DNA from: Terebella lapidaria
Lineage: Eukaryota; Annelida; Polychaeta; Terebellida; Terebellidae
Assembly (NCBI GenBank): GCA_949152475.1
Contig: OX424562.1
Span: 41,588,157-41,652,156, forward strand
Direction of reading: 5' to 3'
DNA: 64,000 bases
Notes under the pieces: generated by a model
The model's input: the letters and a program-made list of their open reading frames with translations, nothing else
Databases searched by the model: none
Told to the model about the DNA's origin: nothing
Translations under genes and position numbers: made by a program
Shown here: piece after piece, positions 1-9,992 of the stretch
How positions within the stretch are numbered: position 1 is the first letter of the stretch
How the letters are laid out: each line of letters begins with the position of its first letter

Positions 1-3000
1 GTTCTTAGTGCATATATTGCACATGCCGGCGATGAGGTGGCGCCGAATAGGTGAACTGTGAATCTGTATTCTGTGACTTTGTCATTCTTCCACCACAGGA
101 ATCTGAGGTAGTCTCTGTATGGTTCACTCACACCCACTTGGTGGAACATACCTTCAATATCGCATGTTACACCGACGTGATTCTGTCTAAATCTACAGAT
201 TATACCAATAAGGTTCTTGATCTGATCAGGACCACTCAGCAAGTTGTTGTTGAGGCACTGACCCCTGTATTCTATACTACAGTTGTAAACGATCCTCAGT
301 TTGCCGGGCTTCTGAGGGTGGTACACCCCATGGTGTGGGATGTACCACACACTATCATCTAGGGCGTCAGCAGCGGGAACTTCTTCTACATAACCCTTCT
401 CTATCATTGTCTCCATTGCTACATGGTAGTCTTCTTGATACTGTGTTTCTCGGCTGAACTTTCTCTGTAATTGTTCCAATCGTTTCTCTGCAACTACTCT
501 ATTGTTCTGTAACTTGAGTGGCTTGTTTCTGAGTGGCAAGGGAAGTTCTATATGTCCATCTCTTCTGATGTGCATCCCTTGGTCCATGATTTGCAGGAAC
601 TTCCTATCTTCAGCTGATAGTCTTTCATCAGACGGCTGTTCCGCAAAGTCCATCTCAAACATTTGTTTCACTGCTAGCGGACAGACTTCTTTAGTTTGAG
701 TACGAAATGAAAAGTGGCACTGGCGTTCAGGTCTTGTTCTCACTAGCTGACAAGAACTGTGGTAATTCTCTGTCTCTGTCGTACACTTCATCATACCTAT
801 GATACCCCATCCTAGGTTGGTATGCACTGCATAAGGATCGTCTTCTTTTCCAGCCACTATAGTTCTAGGACGTATGGCACGGGGACAATTCATGCCAATC
901 AACAACCCCACTTCTGTGTCCGGTATACAAGGATGTATCTTCCTTGCTACTTCTTTGAGATGTGGCCACTGCTCTGCAGTTTCTCTTCTGGGGATCTGGT
1001 TAAGTTTGGCTGGGATAGCACTTCGGCTGTACACACTTGGCAAATTCACTTCCACGTCCTCTTGTAAACCTTTCACCACCAGGTCGTTTACCTTCATACA
1101 GTCAATCACATCCTCTGCCAAAACAGTGGACAATTTCAAACGTACTGTTTCTCCTGTCATTGATAGTTTCTCGAGCACTGAGTCAGTGATGAAGCTGGCA
1201 TCAGACTGATCATCGAGTAGAGCATATACTACCACTTTTTTCTCTGGTGAATCCTTGTGATATATCATGACTGGTAGTATCAGTGAGTGGGAACAGTTAT
1301 TTTCTGAGTGTCCATCGACATCAACACAATATGATGATACGTTTTGATGTTGCTGACTGTCATCTGGAATAGCTGAAGTGTCAGGTTTCTTTGTGTAGGC
1401 ATAGTCATGCAAGATTGTTGGATGGTGGAGTTGACAGATTTTACACTGTTTTTTGTGTTTGCATTCCAGGCGCCGGTGACCCCAACGGAGACACCCGAAA
1501 CACAGTGCATTCTTCCTGATGAACTCCTGTCTGTTCGTGAGAGTCATTGCCTTGAATTTACTACAGTCTTCTAGTGGATGTGCATCCTTGCACAGACGAC
1601 ATTTCTGTTTATTATGATCTGGAGATGTTGTCTTCTCGACTGTGGTCTTGTCAGTTGCGTTCTTAGATTCTCTGGCATTGGAGGCAAAACTCCTGGCACT
1701 GTTTGCCTTTCCACTTGATGGTTTCTTGTCATCTGCGATGGTAATATTCAATGGACTGCTCATTATTCTTGCTTGTTTGCTAATGAATTCACAGAGTTTA
1801 GAGAATGGCGGGTATGTTTCTTCTCTTCCTGACTCATATATCCATGAGTCAACCAGACTCAACCATTTATCCTGGACTCGTTTAGGCAACTTGCCCAAAA
1901 TCTTTCTGTGCTCAGTTGGGTCATTCAACACTTCGAGCTGGCCCAGGGTAAGCATAGCAGTCTCACATTGATTCAGAAAGTCAGAGAGATCACGCATCGT
2001 TTTGCCATCACCAGATTTCACTTGTGGCCACTTGTCTAGTTTTTCTCTGTAAGCTGTGGTTAGTAACAACTTATCACCATACCTTCGTTGCAATGTTTCC
2101 TTAGCTTTGTTGTAGGCAGTTTCATTATTCAGAGCCAGAAGACCCTTTATGCATTTCTTAGCTTCTCCGTCGGTGTACCTGCCTAGGTAGTACACTCTAT
2201 CTGTGACCCTCGGGTAATACTCTTCTACTAAAACATTGTAAGTGTTCAGCCATATTGGAAAATCGAAGATATCTCCCTTGAACACTTCAGGTTCCTTCCT
2301 GGGTAGCCGCGTCTCCTCTCTATTCACCAGAGCATCTGCTAAGGAGGATATAGCTGAAGGCCAACTCATGTTGTTTCTGGAATCTGCAAAAACTGGGCTT
2401 AATCCTGCTGACTTCACTTCATCACCTTTAGGAGGCCCGGCGGGAGTTGATGTGTACTGTGGAATTTCAAATGGCTTCATATTGGCTGCTGCTTGCTTCT
2501 CTTCATCATCATTATTATTTGTGTCAGTCTTGACAGTCATACTTTGTCTCATATAATCGATAACATCATTTTGTTCAGTGTTCTCTGATGGTTGAGAATT
2601 GTTTTCAAAGTTGTCTATGACCTCCATTCTAGCTTTGGTGGCTTGGAGTTCTGTCTGTAATTTTAACATTTCCTCTTCTCTTCTCAACTTCGACATTGAC
2701 ACTCTCAACTCTTCTTCTAGCCTTCTATTTTCTGTTTCTATTTTGTACATAGATTCTTCTATCTCATGTTGTTTTTGGAGTGCTCCTGCACGTGCCTCCA
2801 ATTCCGCTTTTTTCTGCTCTTCTTCAAGTCTCATCATTTTGGCTTTTGTCTGTGAACTTAGTGATGTACGAGTCCGCCGACTGTAGTGAGAGGCTGTATC
2901 ACACTTTTGACCTACCAGAAAATCTTCTACTTTCGCCTTGAATGTCATCATCTTTTGTTTGTTCTCTTCTAGCTTGATCACATCTTCTTCTTCTAACACA

Positions 3001-3173
3001 GACCGTAACTGGACGTCAGCATGTATAAATTCTTCATACTTGGTCAACCAGTATCTGTAATGTTCCTGCACCAACCTGGGAGATTCTACTTCTATATGGC
3101 CTTGTATTATTTCTTCTTCCTCTTTTAGCTGTTTCAGGCACTTTCTGTAGGATTCTACCCTTCTTTCTGTCAT
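1..3173 (-). CDS. BEL/Pao retrotransposon Gag-protease-reverse transcriptase polyprotein, partial
   Basis: I read this minus-strand frame codon by codon: it has no stop from 3407 down to the left edge, so the polyprotein continues outside the window. Counting from the first ATG (3171-3173): a charged coiled-coil-like region at about residues 90-190, a Gag (DUF1759-type) region from about residue 295 (FKGDIFDFPIWLNTYNVL), three Cys/His clusters at about 525, 558 and 576 (CRLC..., CFGCLRWGHRRLEC, CKIC...H), an aspartic protease at about 650 (ALLDDQSDASFI, the DUF1758-type DDQS active site), and the RT from about 860 with RIVYNCS and CDIEGMFHQV, ending at the edge. Conserved-looking sequence (TASGRDVKLSERGLEW) lies upstream of the first ATG, and a splice-acceptor-like pyrimidine tract plus CAG is at 3360-3356, so the true start may be in an upstream exon. 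RNase H and integrase are outside the window. Family assignment is firm; the start is not. Confidence 0.93.
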   Translation of the reverse strand, partial: MTERRVESYRKCLKQLKEEEEIIQGHIEVESPRLVQEHYRYWLTKYEEFIHADVQLRSVLEEEDVIKLEENKQKMMTFKAKVEDFLVGQKCDTASHYSRRTRTSLSSQTKAKMMRLEEEQKKAELEARAGALQKQHEIEESMYKIETENRRLEEELRVSMSKLRREEEMLKLQTELQATKARMEVIDNFENNSQPSENTEQNDVIDYMRQSMTVKTDTNNNDDEEKQAAANMKPFEIPQYTSTPAGPPKGDEVKSAGLSPVFADSRNNMSWPSAISSLADALVNREETRLPRKEPEVFKGDIFDFPIWLNTYNVLVEEYYPRVTDRVYYLGRYTDGEAKKCIKGLLALNNETAYNKAKETLQRRYGDKLLLTTAYREKLDKWPQVKSGDGKTMRDLSDFLNQCETAMLTLGQLEVLNDPTEHRKILGKLPKRVQDKWLSLVDSWIYESGREETYPPFSKLCEFISKQARIMSSPLNITIADDKKPSSGKANSARSFASNARESKNATDKTTVEKTTSPDHNKQKCRLCKDAHPLEDCSKFKAMTLTNRQEFIRKNALCFGCLRWGHRRLECKHKKQCKICQLHHPTILHDYAYTKKPDTSAIPDDSQQHQNVSSYCVDVDGHSENNCSHSLILPVMIYHKDSPEKKVVVYALLDDQSDASFITDSVLEKLSMTGETVRLKLSTVLAEDVIDCMKVNDLVVKGLQEDVEVNLPSVYSRSAIPAKLNQIPRRETAEQWPHLKEVARKIHPCIPDTEVGLLIGMNCPRAIRPRTIVAGKEDDPYAVHTNLGWGIIGMMKCTTETENYHSSCQLVRTRPERQCHFSFRTQTKEVCPLAVKQMFEMDFAEQPSDERLSAEDRKFLQIMDQGMHIRRDGHIELPLPLRNKPLKLQNNRVVAEKRLEQLQRKFSRETQYQEDYHVAMETMIEKGYVEEVPAADALDDSVWYIPHHGVYHPQKPGKLRIVYNCSIEYRGQCLNNNLLSGPDQIKNLIGIICRFRQNHVGVTCDIEGMFHQVGVSEPYRDYLRFLWWKNDKVTEYRFTVHLFGATSSPACAIYALR

Positions 3174-3407
3174 CCATTCTAGGCCTCTTTCAGACAGCTT
3201 CACATCTCGACCACTCGCAGTTTGCAGTTTACAATCGTCACTGGTCGTATCTTGGTCGGGAAATACACACGCATAGAGTTTTACTGTTGTAGTTGGGGAA
3301 TCTTGTTTATTGACATAATCGTAATCGTTTTCTCCACTCTTGTATATACGTAAAACTGAAATACAAAAATAAAGCCCTATGAATATGTGGTCATACTTAT
3401 ATGCGTG

Positions 3408-4048
3408 CTACAACAAACAACGTACTTTCTCTACGACCAACCTATGACTGTGCCTATACTATGGCGAGTACGGTACCGAACGATAAAACAGATCTAGATT
3501 CAACTGTTACTTCACAACAACTACAAAACACATATCATCTACAGGTTACCAAGTTTATAAAACAATATTCATCCACAATAACATACCTCTGTGATGTACG
3601 TGTATCTTAAAAGAATACAAATCATTTTGCGACAAAAACTTTGACCTATTTTGCCGAAACGTAAACAATGTGCGAATCTGCGGACTGTAGTTTTTTCGTA
3701 GGCCCTTACACACAAAAATCATCATTATAGCGTGATAAGAACTGAGGTTATGACAGAAACTTGATTTACTTTATTCATGGCGGCCATCTTGGATTTTGAA
3801 GAGGTTACAGGCGTCTGATCAAATGTATCCTAATCGATTTGAAATCAACATATATTAAAACCCCTGTATGCGAATTTTCATGCTTTCTTCCAAAAAGTAA
3901 ACATGTTTAATGATATTTGTCCCTTATCCGCCCTACTATTACGTTACAATGACGTTCATAAACGATAAGCTCCGTTGGACATACGTTCACCATTGACAGT
4001 TCTATCACCAGCGTTCTTCAACGCGGGCCAGCTTAGGCGAACTTAGTG
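3408..4048. other. Non-coding flank of the BEL element
   Basis: By orientation this should hold the BEL 5' untranslated region and perhaps its 5' LTR (the element reads right to left). I could not delimit an LTR or a primer-binding site. From about 3930 the sequence becomes rich in CGTT/ACG words (ACGTTCACC, CAGCGTTC), the same texture as 5200-5420, so the Harbinger-like element between them appears to have split one older repeat. A splice-donor-like AGAG/GTATGT occurs on the minus strand near 3585-3592, but joining it to the acceptor at 3356 from the nearest ATG does not preserve the gag frame. Confidence 0.4.
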
Positions 4049-4051
4049 TAA
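4049..4051. repeat. Target-site duplication TAA, left
   Basis: TAA directly abuts the left inverted repeat and is repeated at 5197-5199 directly after the right one. Confidence 0.75.
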
Positions 4052-5196
4052 AGGCGGTTACACACCGAAGCCGCGCGACTGTTTACGGCGACGTCAACGT
4101 TTCTTGACGGCCGTGTCAGTTTAGGAACGGTACCGAGTACTGACGTTTGTTTTTAGCACTTAAGTCATGTCCGTAAAAAATATGTACGTCCTCAACGTGC
4201 AATTTCAACTCGCCGTCATAGACTATTTAAAGAAATATCTGATAAAAAAGGATGATGATAAGACCAATAGAGTTACAAGAACACACCAATTTTTGGCTCT
4301 GTGGATCCTGATCAGTTCTTTGTATCCATCCACTAAACCACCTTGGTGTATATAGGCTGCTACGGGAACTGGAAGAATAACCGCACAAAGACCAGAACTA
4401 TTTTAGCATATCAAAAGAGCAATTTGACAAAGTTTAATGTGATTTTTACATTGTTTGTTATTGTTTACATGTACCACAAAATATATACCTACATAGGCCT
4501 TTTTGCAACCGTGAAGTACGTGTTACCGTCTGTCTATGCAGAATGTATGAAATAGAGGCATTTGTGTGGATTTCCATGTACAATAAAATGAGGCATCAAG
4601 GTAGCCTTCATTTGTGAAAAAGCATTGTTTTGCCACAAAATTAAGATTCAAGATGGCTGAGTGACCACTTTTGGAAGTCATATTGTATTCCAGAATAATA
4701 ATGCAATTGCTAGCAAATTACATAGGATTCAGCAATAGCTGTGGGAAACCTGAAACACAACTTTATTTATACATGACATATAAAAAAAGAGCAACAATTA
4801 ATATTATGAAGACTCTAAGTAATTTGGCCATTACCGTACCTTTGCTTGACATTGTGCATGCAGTTGCAGTCCAGAAAGGTCACAATAAACTACCCGTGAT
4901 CTGGCGGACAGACCAGACAGTTGTCTCTGCATATATGTGGACAATTTATGCAACATATAGCGATATTTTAACCTCTAAATGCATTTTTCACTCATATCAT
5001 GCGCTGGCGTTTCGGACGTAAGGCGTAAAAATTAGAACACTGTTCTATTTTTCAGAAAGCGGAACGCTAGAACGGAACATGTGTGCACACTCCCCTTTGG
5101 AAAACTGAGTTCTATCATAGCTTGCGCGGCCTTAAAAAACGGACAGCACAAAACGGTTCCGTAAAACGGTCGCGCGGCTTCGGTGTGTAACCGCCT
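4052..5196. mobile_element. PIF/Harbinger-like inverted-repeat element, non-autonomous
   Basis: The ends are a perfect 28-bp terminal inverted repeat, 4052-4079 (AGGCGGTTACACACCGAAGC...) and 5169-5196, flanked on both sides by TAA (4049-4051 and 5197-5199). A 3-bp TWA-type duplication is the hallmark of PIF/Harbinger. Beyond the perfect part the ends stay similar for another dozen bases. The 1,145-bp interior has only short open frames; the longest near the left end (4167-4355, 62 aa) is not recognisable as a transposase. I infer a decayed or non-autonomous copy. Confidence 0.82.
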
Positions 5197-5199
5197 TAA

Positions 5200-5420
5200 C
5201 TTAGCACAACTTACGTGAGCGTTTCATAGCGTTGCATAACGCAGCCTAACTTTCAATAACGTACTTTTCCAAACGTCGAGAATTTTTCCACATGTTCAAA
5301 ATTTCCGACGAACTTTAATTTCCCAAGCGTTCACCAGCGTACACCGACTTTCACCAACATTTACCAACGTTTGCCAATACATCGGTAAACGTCGGCCCAA
5401 ACGCTATAGTGTGAATCCAC
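5200..5420. repeat. Subterminal-repeat-like region of an older element
   Basis: The stretch is packed with degenerate ACCAACGTT / CACCAGCGTNC words (for example CGTTCACCAGCGTACACCGA, then TTTACCAACGTTTGCCAA). It continues the texture seen at 3930-4040 across the inserted Harbinger-like element. Such arrays are typical of the ends of DNA transposons. A matching outer inverted repeat (ending near GTGTGAATCCACCTT at 5410-5424) was not found to the left, so the boundary is unknown. Confidence 0.35.
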
Positions 5421-5424
5421 CTTT

Positions 5425-6539
5425 GCTGTGTATACTGTTAAAATCACGGGGAAATAAATCAGAATAAATCACAACGCGGTTCCTCTTTTTTTCTTGTCTA
5501 GATTCAAATGTGTCAATGCACCGAGCCGGTCGTGCACAAGTTGTTGCTGGGCAATTGAGGTCAGGAGTGATTTGTGCAATGTAATACTTCTGTTTGCATG
5601 AAACACTAGTAAAAACATCAAAGTTGAATCGGCCCCAGCTTGGGTGATGTTCCAATTTCGAGAACGAGATGTGTCTATGTGACTGCAGAAAAATTAGTTC
5701 ATACCAACTGTTCTCATTTTTCACCTCGATGCAACCTTTTTAGTGCGTATTTCTCTTTGTATTTATATTCATAAATTATTAATACATTCCACCTATTAAA
5801 AGTTATTACGACAAGAAATATTGGCAACAATTCTTGTGAGATGTTTATTTCTTCATAACTGTCTTTCCGGGCCAATATTACGGCAGTCTTTCTTACAGTT
5901 ACAACAAAAGGGTGTTGCCAAATAAGGTGTTGTGAAATAAGTTTGGGTATGCGTCCATGCCGAAGCCCATTCCGTTGTTGATGACAGAATAACAAAAATG
6001 ACTCCAAAGGTTTAGCTTATCAGGTCGTGTTTGAATGAGTAGATATATTATGTTGACTCCCTTCAAATCGCAAGTGAATTCTGCTTTTGGTGGCCAACAG
6101 TTTTGGGTCTGAACATGATTTACGACGAATATGTGTTTTGAGCCATTTCCAGCCAAAAAAAAGTTGTATTTGAAAAACAAAGTTGTCATTTAATCGGAAA
6201 ATATTACGATTCGGGCTATGTCAGCTGAACACTTCTCATTTTCGCGGCAATCTTTCTAGCCCTTTCCTTGTCCAGCATATCTCGGACAATGCCTCCTCTG
6301 ATACAAAGTTTCAGTTGCACCGAAATGGCATTGTGCATTAAAGTCATAGTAGTAAGGTACCATTATATGGTTTTATTCCTGATCACATAAAAACATTGTG
6401 GACATTTGGTGATAAAAAAGGTGTTCGCGTTAATTGGTAACTACAGACAGCGACATATAATGGAGTATATTGAGCCAGTATTACAATCGCCTTCTCATGC
6501 CGATGAAAAAACTAGCTTCGGCAGTTTCCGTAATCGTGA
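5425..6539. other. No supported feature
   Basis: Three overlapping minus-strand open frames (5404-5724, 5714-6007, 5899-6189; about 100 aa each) lie here, but they are in different frames, have no recognisable motifs and read like chance translation. I see no gene, RNA or repeat structure I can support. Confidence 0.4.
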
Positions 6540-8031
6540 GGGGCCGGTCATTATTTATCAGGTGGGGGGGGGGGGGGGGAGGGGTCACACTTTCAATTTC
6601 AACATTAGTATCATACTTTTATGTTCGATGGGACTGGGGGGGGGGGGGGGTCGGAGTTTGAAATTGAGTTGTTTTGGGAAAATCTGAATGGTAAAATAGT
6701 TAAATAATTAGGTGGAAACAATCCACTCAATATCAGTACATGGACTCATAGTAAGCGATGGAATTTCATAACATTTTCAGTCAAAACCATTATCTCACTA
6801 AAACCGGATCCTGCAGAGGACCACCCATGAGCATCAAGAGATGCCGCAATCCGTGTGCATCAGGGCTCAAAATTTATAATTTTATCCAGGAGCCAAAGTC
6901 TCCTATTTCGCTCCCATTCAACAATTTTCAGGAGACAATATGCTCATAGAAGCATATTTCAATATCACTTTACAGATTTTCATCAGCCAATTGGCTCGTG
7001 AGCTCTATTACCTTGGAGCAAATCTGAAATGTTATGAGCCTATGGCTACCCACAAGTGGCAATTCTGAGCAATGATGTACATTGATTAACGCTCATCACT
7101 CAGATTGAAACATTGTCACCAAGAATCAACTTTGGACCTAACGGAGCAGCACTACAGCTGAACACGGTGCCAGCAAGGACGAACCCAGATCAGCAGGGTC
7201 CTGTCACAAACAAACCACGGATCAACCAGTCCATACCACTCTGAGCAACATATCATCCCTCCGATGAACCCGAACTAGCATGTCAGAACCACAGACCGGT
7301 TTTCCACTCAAAATTTTTTCAGGAGTATCACAAACCACCATGTAAAAGACATGGACCTTTCCACACAGAATGGCAAAATAGTTCTGGATCGCCTCAGATG
7401 ACCCGGATAGTGAATCTGACTCACATGATTTGGATGGTGGCAGAACATTATGAGCCCATCATGGAGCCAACACAGACCTGATTCAAGACAAGAAAAAACA
7501 CAGTTCTGAATGGCCTGATTCACCAATTCTTCCCTGCTCATCAATGATATGTGGAAGAGCCCTTTTATATTTTGTGAGTTCGCTATGGTGTCCAGTAAAA
7601 ATACAGTGAAAATCCGTAAGGGTTTTCATACATTTTTCCCATTCCATCAACAATATCGGAGTCAAGGAATCAACTGTATGATCTTTGACCTAGGTCTCGA
7701 GTGTTTTGAGTGGACTCCGAAACGATGGGCTGTTAAGCCCATATATAGTATACATACAAGTAATAATTGTTGTCATGGAATTCACACTTGAAGCGAACGA
7801 ATGGTGGATACACGAAGAGCACGAAGAGTGAATATCATGATATTCACTGACCTTATAGTATCATACATTTGCGACAAAAGTCACAATTGTTTCATTAGAA
7901 ATGGGGATGGGGGGAGGGGGTGGGTGGGGGTCATAGATTGGTTTTTGAAAACGGTGGGGGGGGGGGGGGGGTCAAACTCATTTCTCGGAAAAACCATCCA
8001 ACCCCCCACCCAGTAAATAATGACCAGCCCC
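6540..8031. mobile_element. Inverted-repeat element with subterminal poly-G tracts
   Basis: Left end GGGGCCGGTCATTATTTATC (from 6540) and, read on the other strand, right end GGGGCTGGTCATTATTTACT (from 8031) form an imperfect ~28-bp terminal inverted repeat that continues into GGTGGGG on both sides. TGA flanks both ends (6537-6539, 8032-8034). Just inside each end are long G runs: about 6562-6579 and 6636-6650 on the left, about 7900-7930 and 7957-7972 on the right, all on the plus strand. The interior has no recognisable coding region. I call it a non-autonomous DNA transposon of unassigned superfamily; the 3-bp flank is suggestive only. Confidence 0.6.
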
Positions 8032-8062
8032 TGACGTCAGTTGAGGCAAAATGTGCTTTGAT

Positions 8063-8090
8063 CAGAGAGTGTAGAATTCTACACTCTCTG
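8063..8090. mobile_element. Minimal hAT-like element: two fused terminal inverted repeats
   Basis: A perfect 28-bp palindrome, CAGAGAGTGTAGAA joined to its own reverse complement. It is flanked by GCTTTGAT at 8055-8062 and GCTTTGAT at 8090-8097 (the last palindrome base is shared), an 8-bp direct repeat as made by hAT transposases, and the end starts with CAGAG as hAT ends often do. The half-site matches the ends of the element at 8427-8717. Confidence 0.6.
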
Positions 8091-8426
8091 CTTTGATGGC
8101 TCGCCAAAAACGTAAAACACGTAATTTGGTGGCCAGCTCAAAGATGGAAAATGTCTTCAAAATGCATGTGATTCAACAGAAAACACGCTGAAACGAGCAA
8201 ATACTGGACATCTTGCAGTTCACCAAACCTCACCTTCTGGGTGAACAAATAGTACTGATTCTAAATACCAAGACACGAAATGCCATATTTCTGCCATCTC
8301 ACCCGTTCACCTGAATTATCATACATCAGGGGAATGAATATGCGACAGGCAGTTTATCTTGCTGGCTACATGTACTTTCAGGCCTGCCTCAACTCACGTC
8401 ACCAACCACGTGACCCACACTAAAAT

Positions 8427-8717
8427 CATAGAGTGTAGAATAGAGAGGTGTCACTCCACTGGCACCATTTTGTATTTTGAACTGGTGGCACTCCTGGCAG
8501 ATGAAGGCGCCTTATGAATGTGTTTACTACTATTGCTACGACACAAATTTATGAATGAAAGAATATGTTAGCAAAACGAAATGACGTGACTCACAATAGT
8601 TCCTTTGGACGACAAACTACAACACCGCATTCAGCCGCCAGGATTACAGGGCTCCATGAGACAAAATGGTGGACAATGAATATTTGCAGACTGACATCTC
8701 TCTATTCTACACTCCCT
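8427..8717. mobile_element. hAT-like MITE
   Basis: Inverted ends CATAGAGTGTAGAATAGAGA (left) and CAGGGAGTGTAGAATAGAGA (right, other strand); the core arms at 8431-8456 and 8689-8714 match at 24 of 26 positions by eye. Flanks ACTAAAAT (8419-8426) and GCTAAAAC (8718-8725) match at 6 of 8 positions, consistent with an aged 8-bp duplication. About 290 bp, no coding capacity. Confidence 0.6.
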
Positions 8718-8934
8718 GCTAAAACCTGGATCAAAATCTTCGGCAATTTACGGAAGGAATACCTATTTGATTCAATATCTCGAACCCAATTGATTGTAAT
8801 TGTAAAATTCGTTTGAATTTATTAAGAACTATTCATAATAGACTGAATGAGAAGCACTTTCATCGGCGTGCTAATTGGTCTGTAAAAATCTCAACACCAT
8901 TTCCCTCCTCTTACCCCTATCTGATCAGTCACTT

Positions 8935-9677
8935 GCAGGAGAGAAGTTTGCTATTTTGTTACCGATGAATATTTCATCACGTAAAGTTCTACACGATATG
9001 ATTGGAATTCTCTCAGCAAAGGTGATAATCGCTTTTTGAGAATCGCTGAGCAAACAAAAATTCCCACAGAGGCTGACATTACAGTCTGACACGTTGACTG
9101 GAAGAGGAGAGTTCTCGAGGACTTTTCATGTCTCTGGTCTCAGGACGAGGGGAACACGACTGACAGTTCACACCTCGGGTGAAACCCTGGATTTGTAACG
9201 TAGAGATGAGGGATGATGATGGCTAGACCCTCGCTGTTCTCATATAAATGATAGCTTTTCTCATTTGTCGCCCATCTGCGAAATCTGACACGCGTGAGTA
9301 GAAAAAAATCTGCACTTGGTATCAAACGTACCCAATTACGACATGGTTTTAAATTTTTCCTCAAGGGCAAAATGTCCAACGGCGTCGCATGATATATAAG
9401 CTATCAAGGAATGTAAAATTTGCACCTGAGTAATCAATGAAAAATGATGTCTATAAACAATTTACAACGTAAACCTTCATCGGTAAAAACAGACGAACTG
9501 AGGTCATGGTCTGTTGTGTGCTCGACAACAATGCTGAATGCTCGAATTTGAGCAATTTACCTGTACATAGCACACATTTCCATTGAGCCAATGGCCGAGA
9601 GTAATTCGCCATTTTGTGGAACTAATGTTCTGAACACTGAAGCATGCCAAGCACTGATCAAACAATGTTTATAGAAC
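8935..9677 (+). repeat. Anonymous repeat X, copy 1, left part
   Basis: Begins around GAGAAGTTTGCTATTTTGTT and aligns through its length with 31818-33290 (copy 2) and, inverted, with 44480-45615 (copy 3). It is cut at 9677 by the gypsy insertion and resumes at 28146. Non-coding; family unknown to me. Confidence 0.75.
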
Positions 9678-9973
9678 TGTAGTGAAAATGACGTAACTTA
9701 ACTTGAGTAAGCTGTATACGGGGTAGTGTGGCACCGCGCAACCCAATTGGATTAATGGGAGGCTGCACGTGACCTGCTGGTGCCTGGGAGGGAGCTTCGA
9801 CTGGGCAAGAGCGTCAGTTGACCGTTGGCTTTCACCGAGTACAGAGGCATTGGACCCTGACATCGACACACACACCGGCGGCCGTCAACTCACCTGTCTG
9901 CTGGATCGGCCGACGATCAGCAGAGAGACCAACGCAATACAGCACAGAATTAAGGTAAACGGATTTCACTTCA
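9678..9973 (+). repeat. 5' LTR of the gypsy element
   Basis: 296 bp, TG...CA bounded, matching 27849-28145 except for 5 substitutions and 1 single-base indel counted by eye. It should carry promoter and polyadenylation functions; I could not place them. Confidence 0.95.
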
Positions 9974-9974
9974 T

Positions 9975-9992
9975 TGGCGCTGCGAGCAGGGT
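9975..9992 (+). other. Primer-binding-site-like sequence
   Basis: TGGCGCTGCGAGCAGGGT starts one base after the LTR. TGG is the complement of a tRNA 3' CCA, as expected for a minus-strand primer site. I did not identify the tRNA. Confidence 0.6.

Noticed and set aside
51..2886. Many plus-strand open frames of 60-110 codons
   Set aside because: They lie antisense to the continuous BEL/Pao polyprotein, which has clear domains in order; none of the plus-strand frames has a recognisable motif.
3408..4048. 5' LTR of the BEL element
   Set aside because: Expected here by orientation, but with only one end in the window I could not identify a TG...CA bounded repeat or a primer site.
5404..6189. Three overlapping minus-strand frames of about 100 codons
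   Set aside because: Different frames, no shared homology or motifs, Cys/Trp/His-rich chance composition; not supportable as exons.
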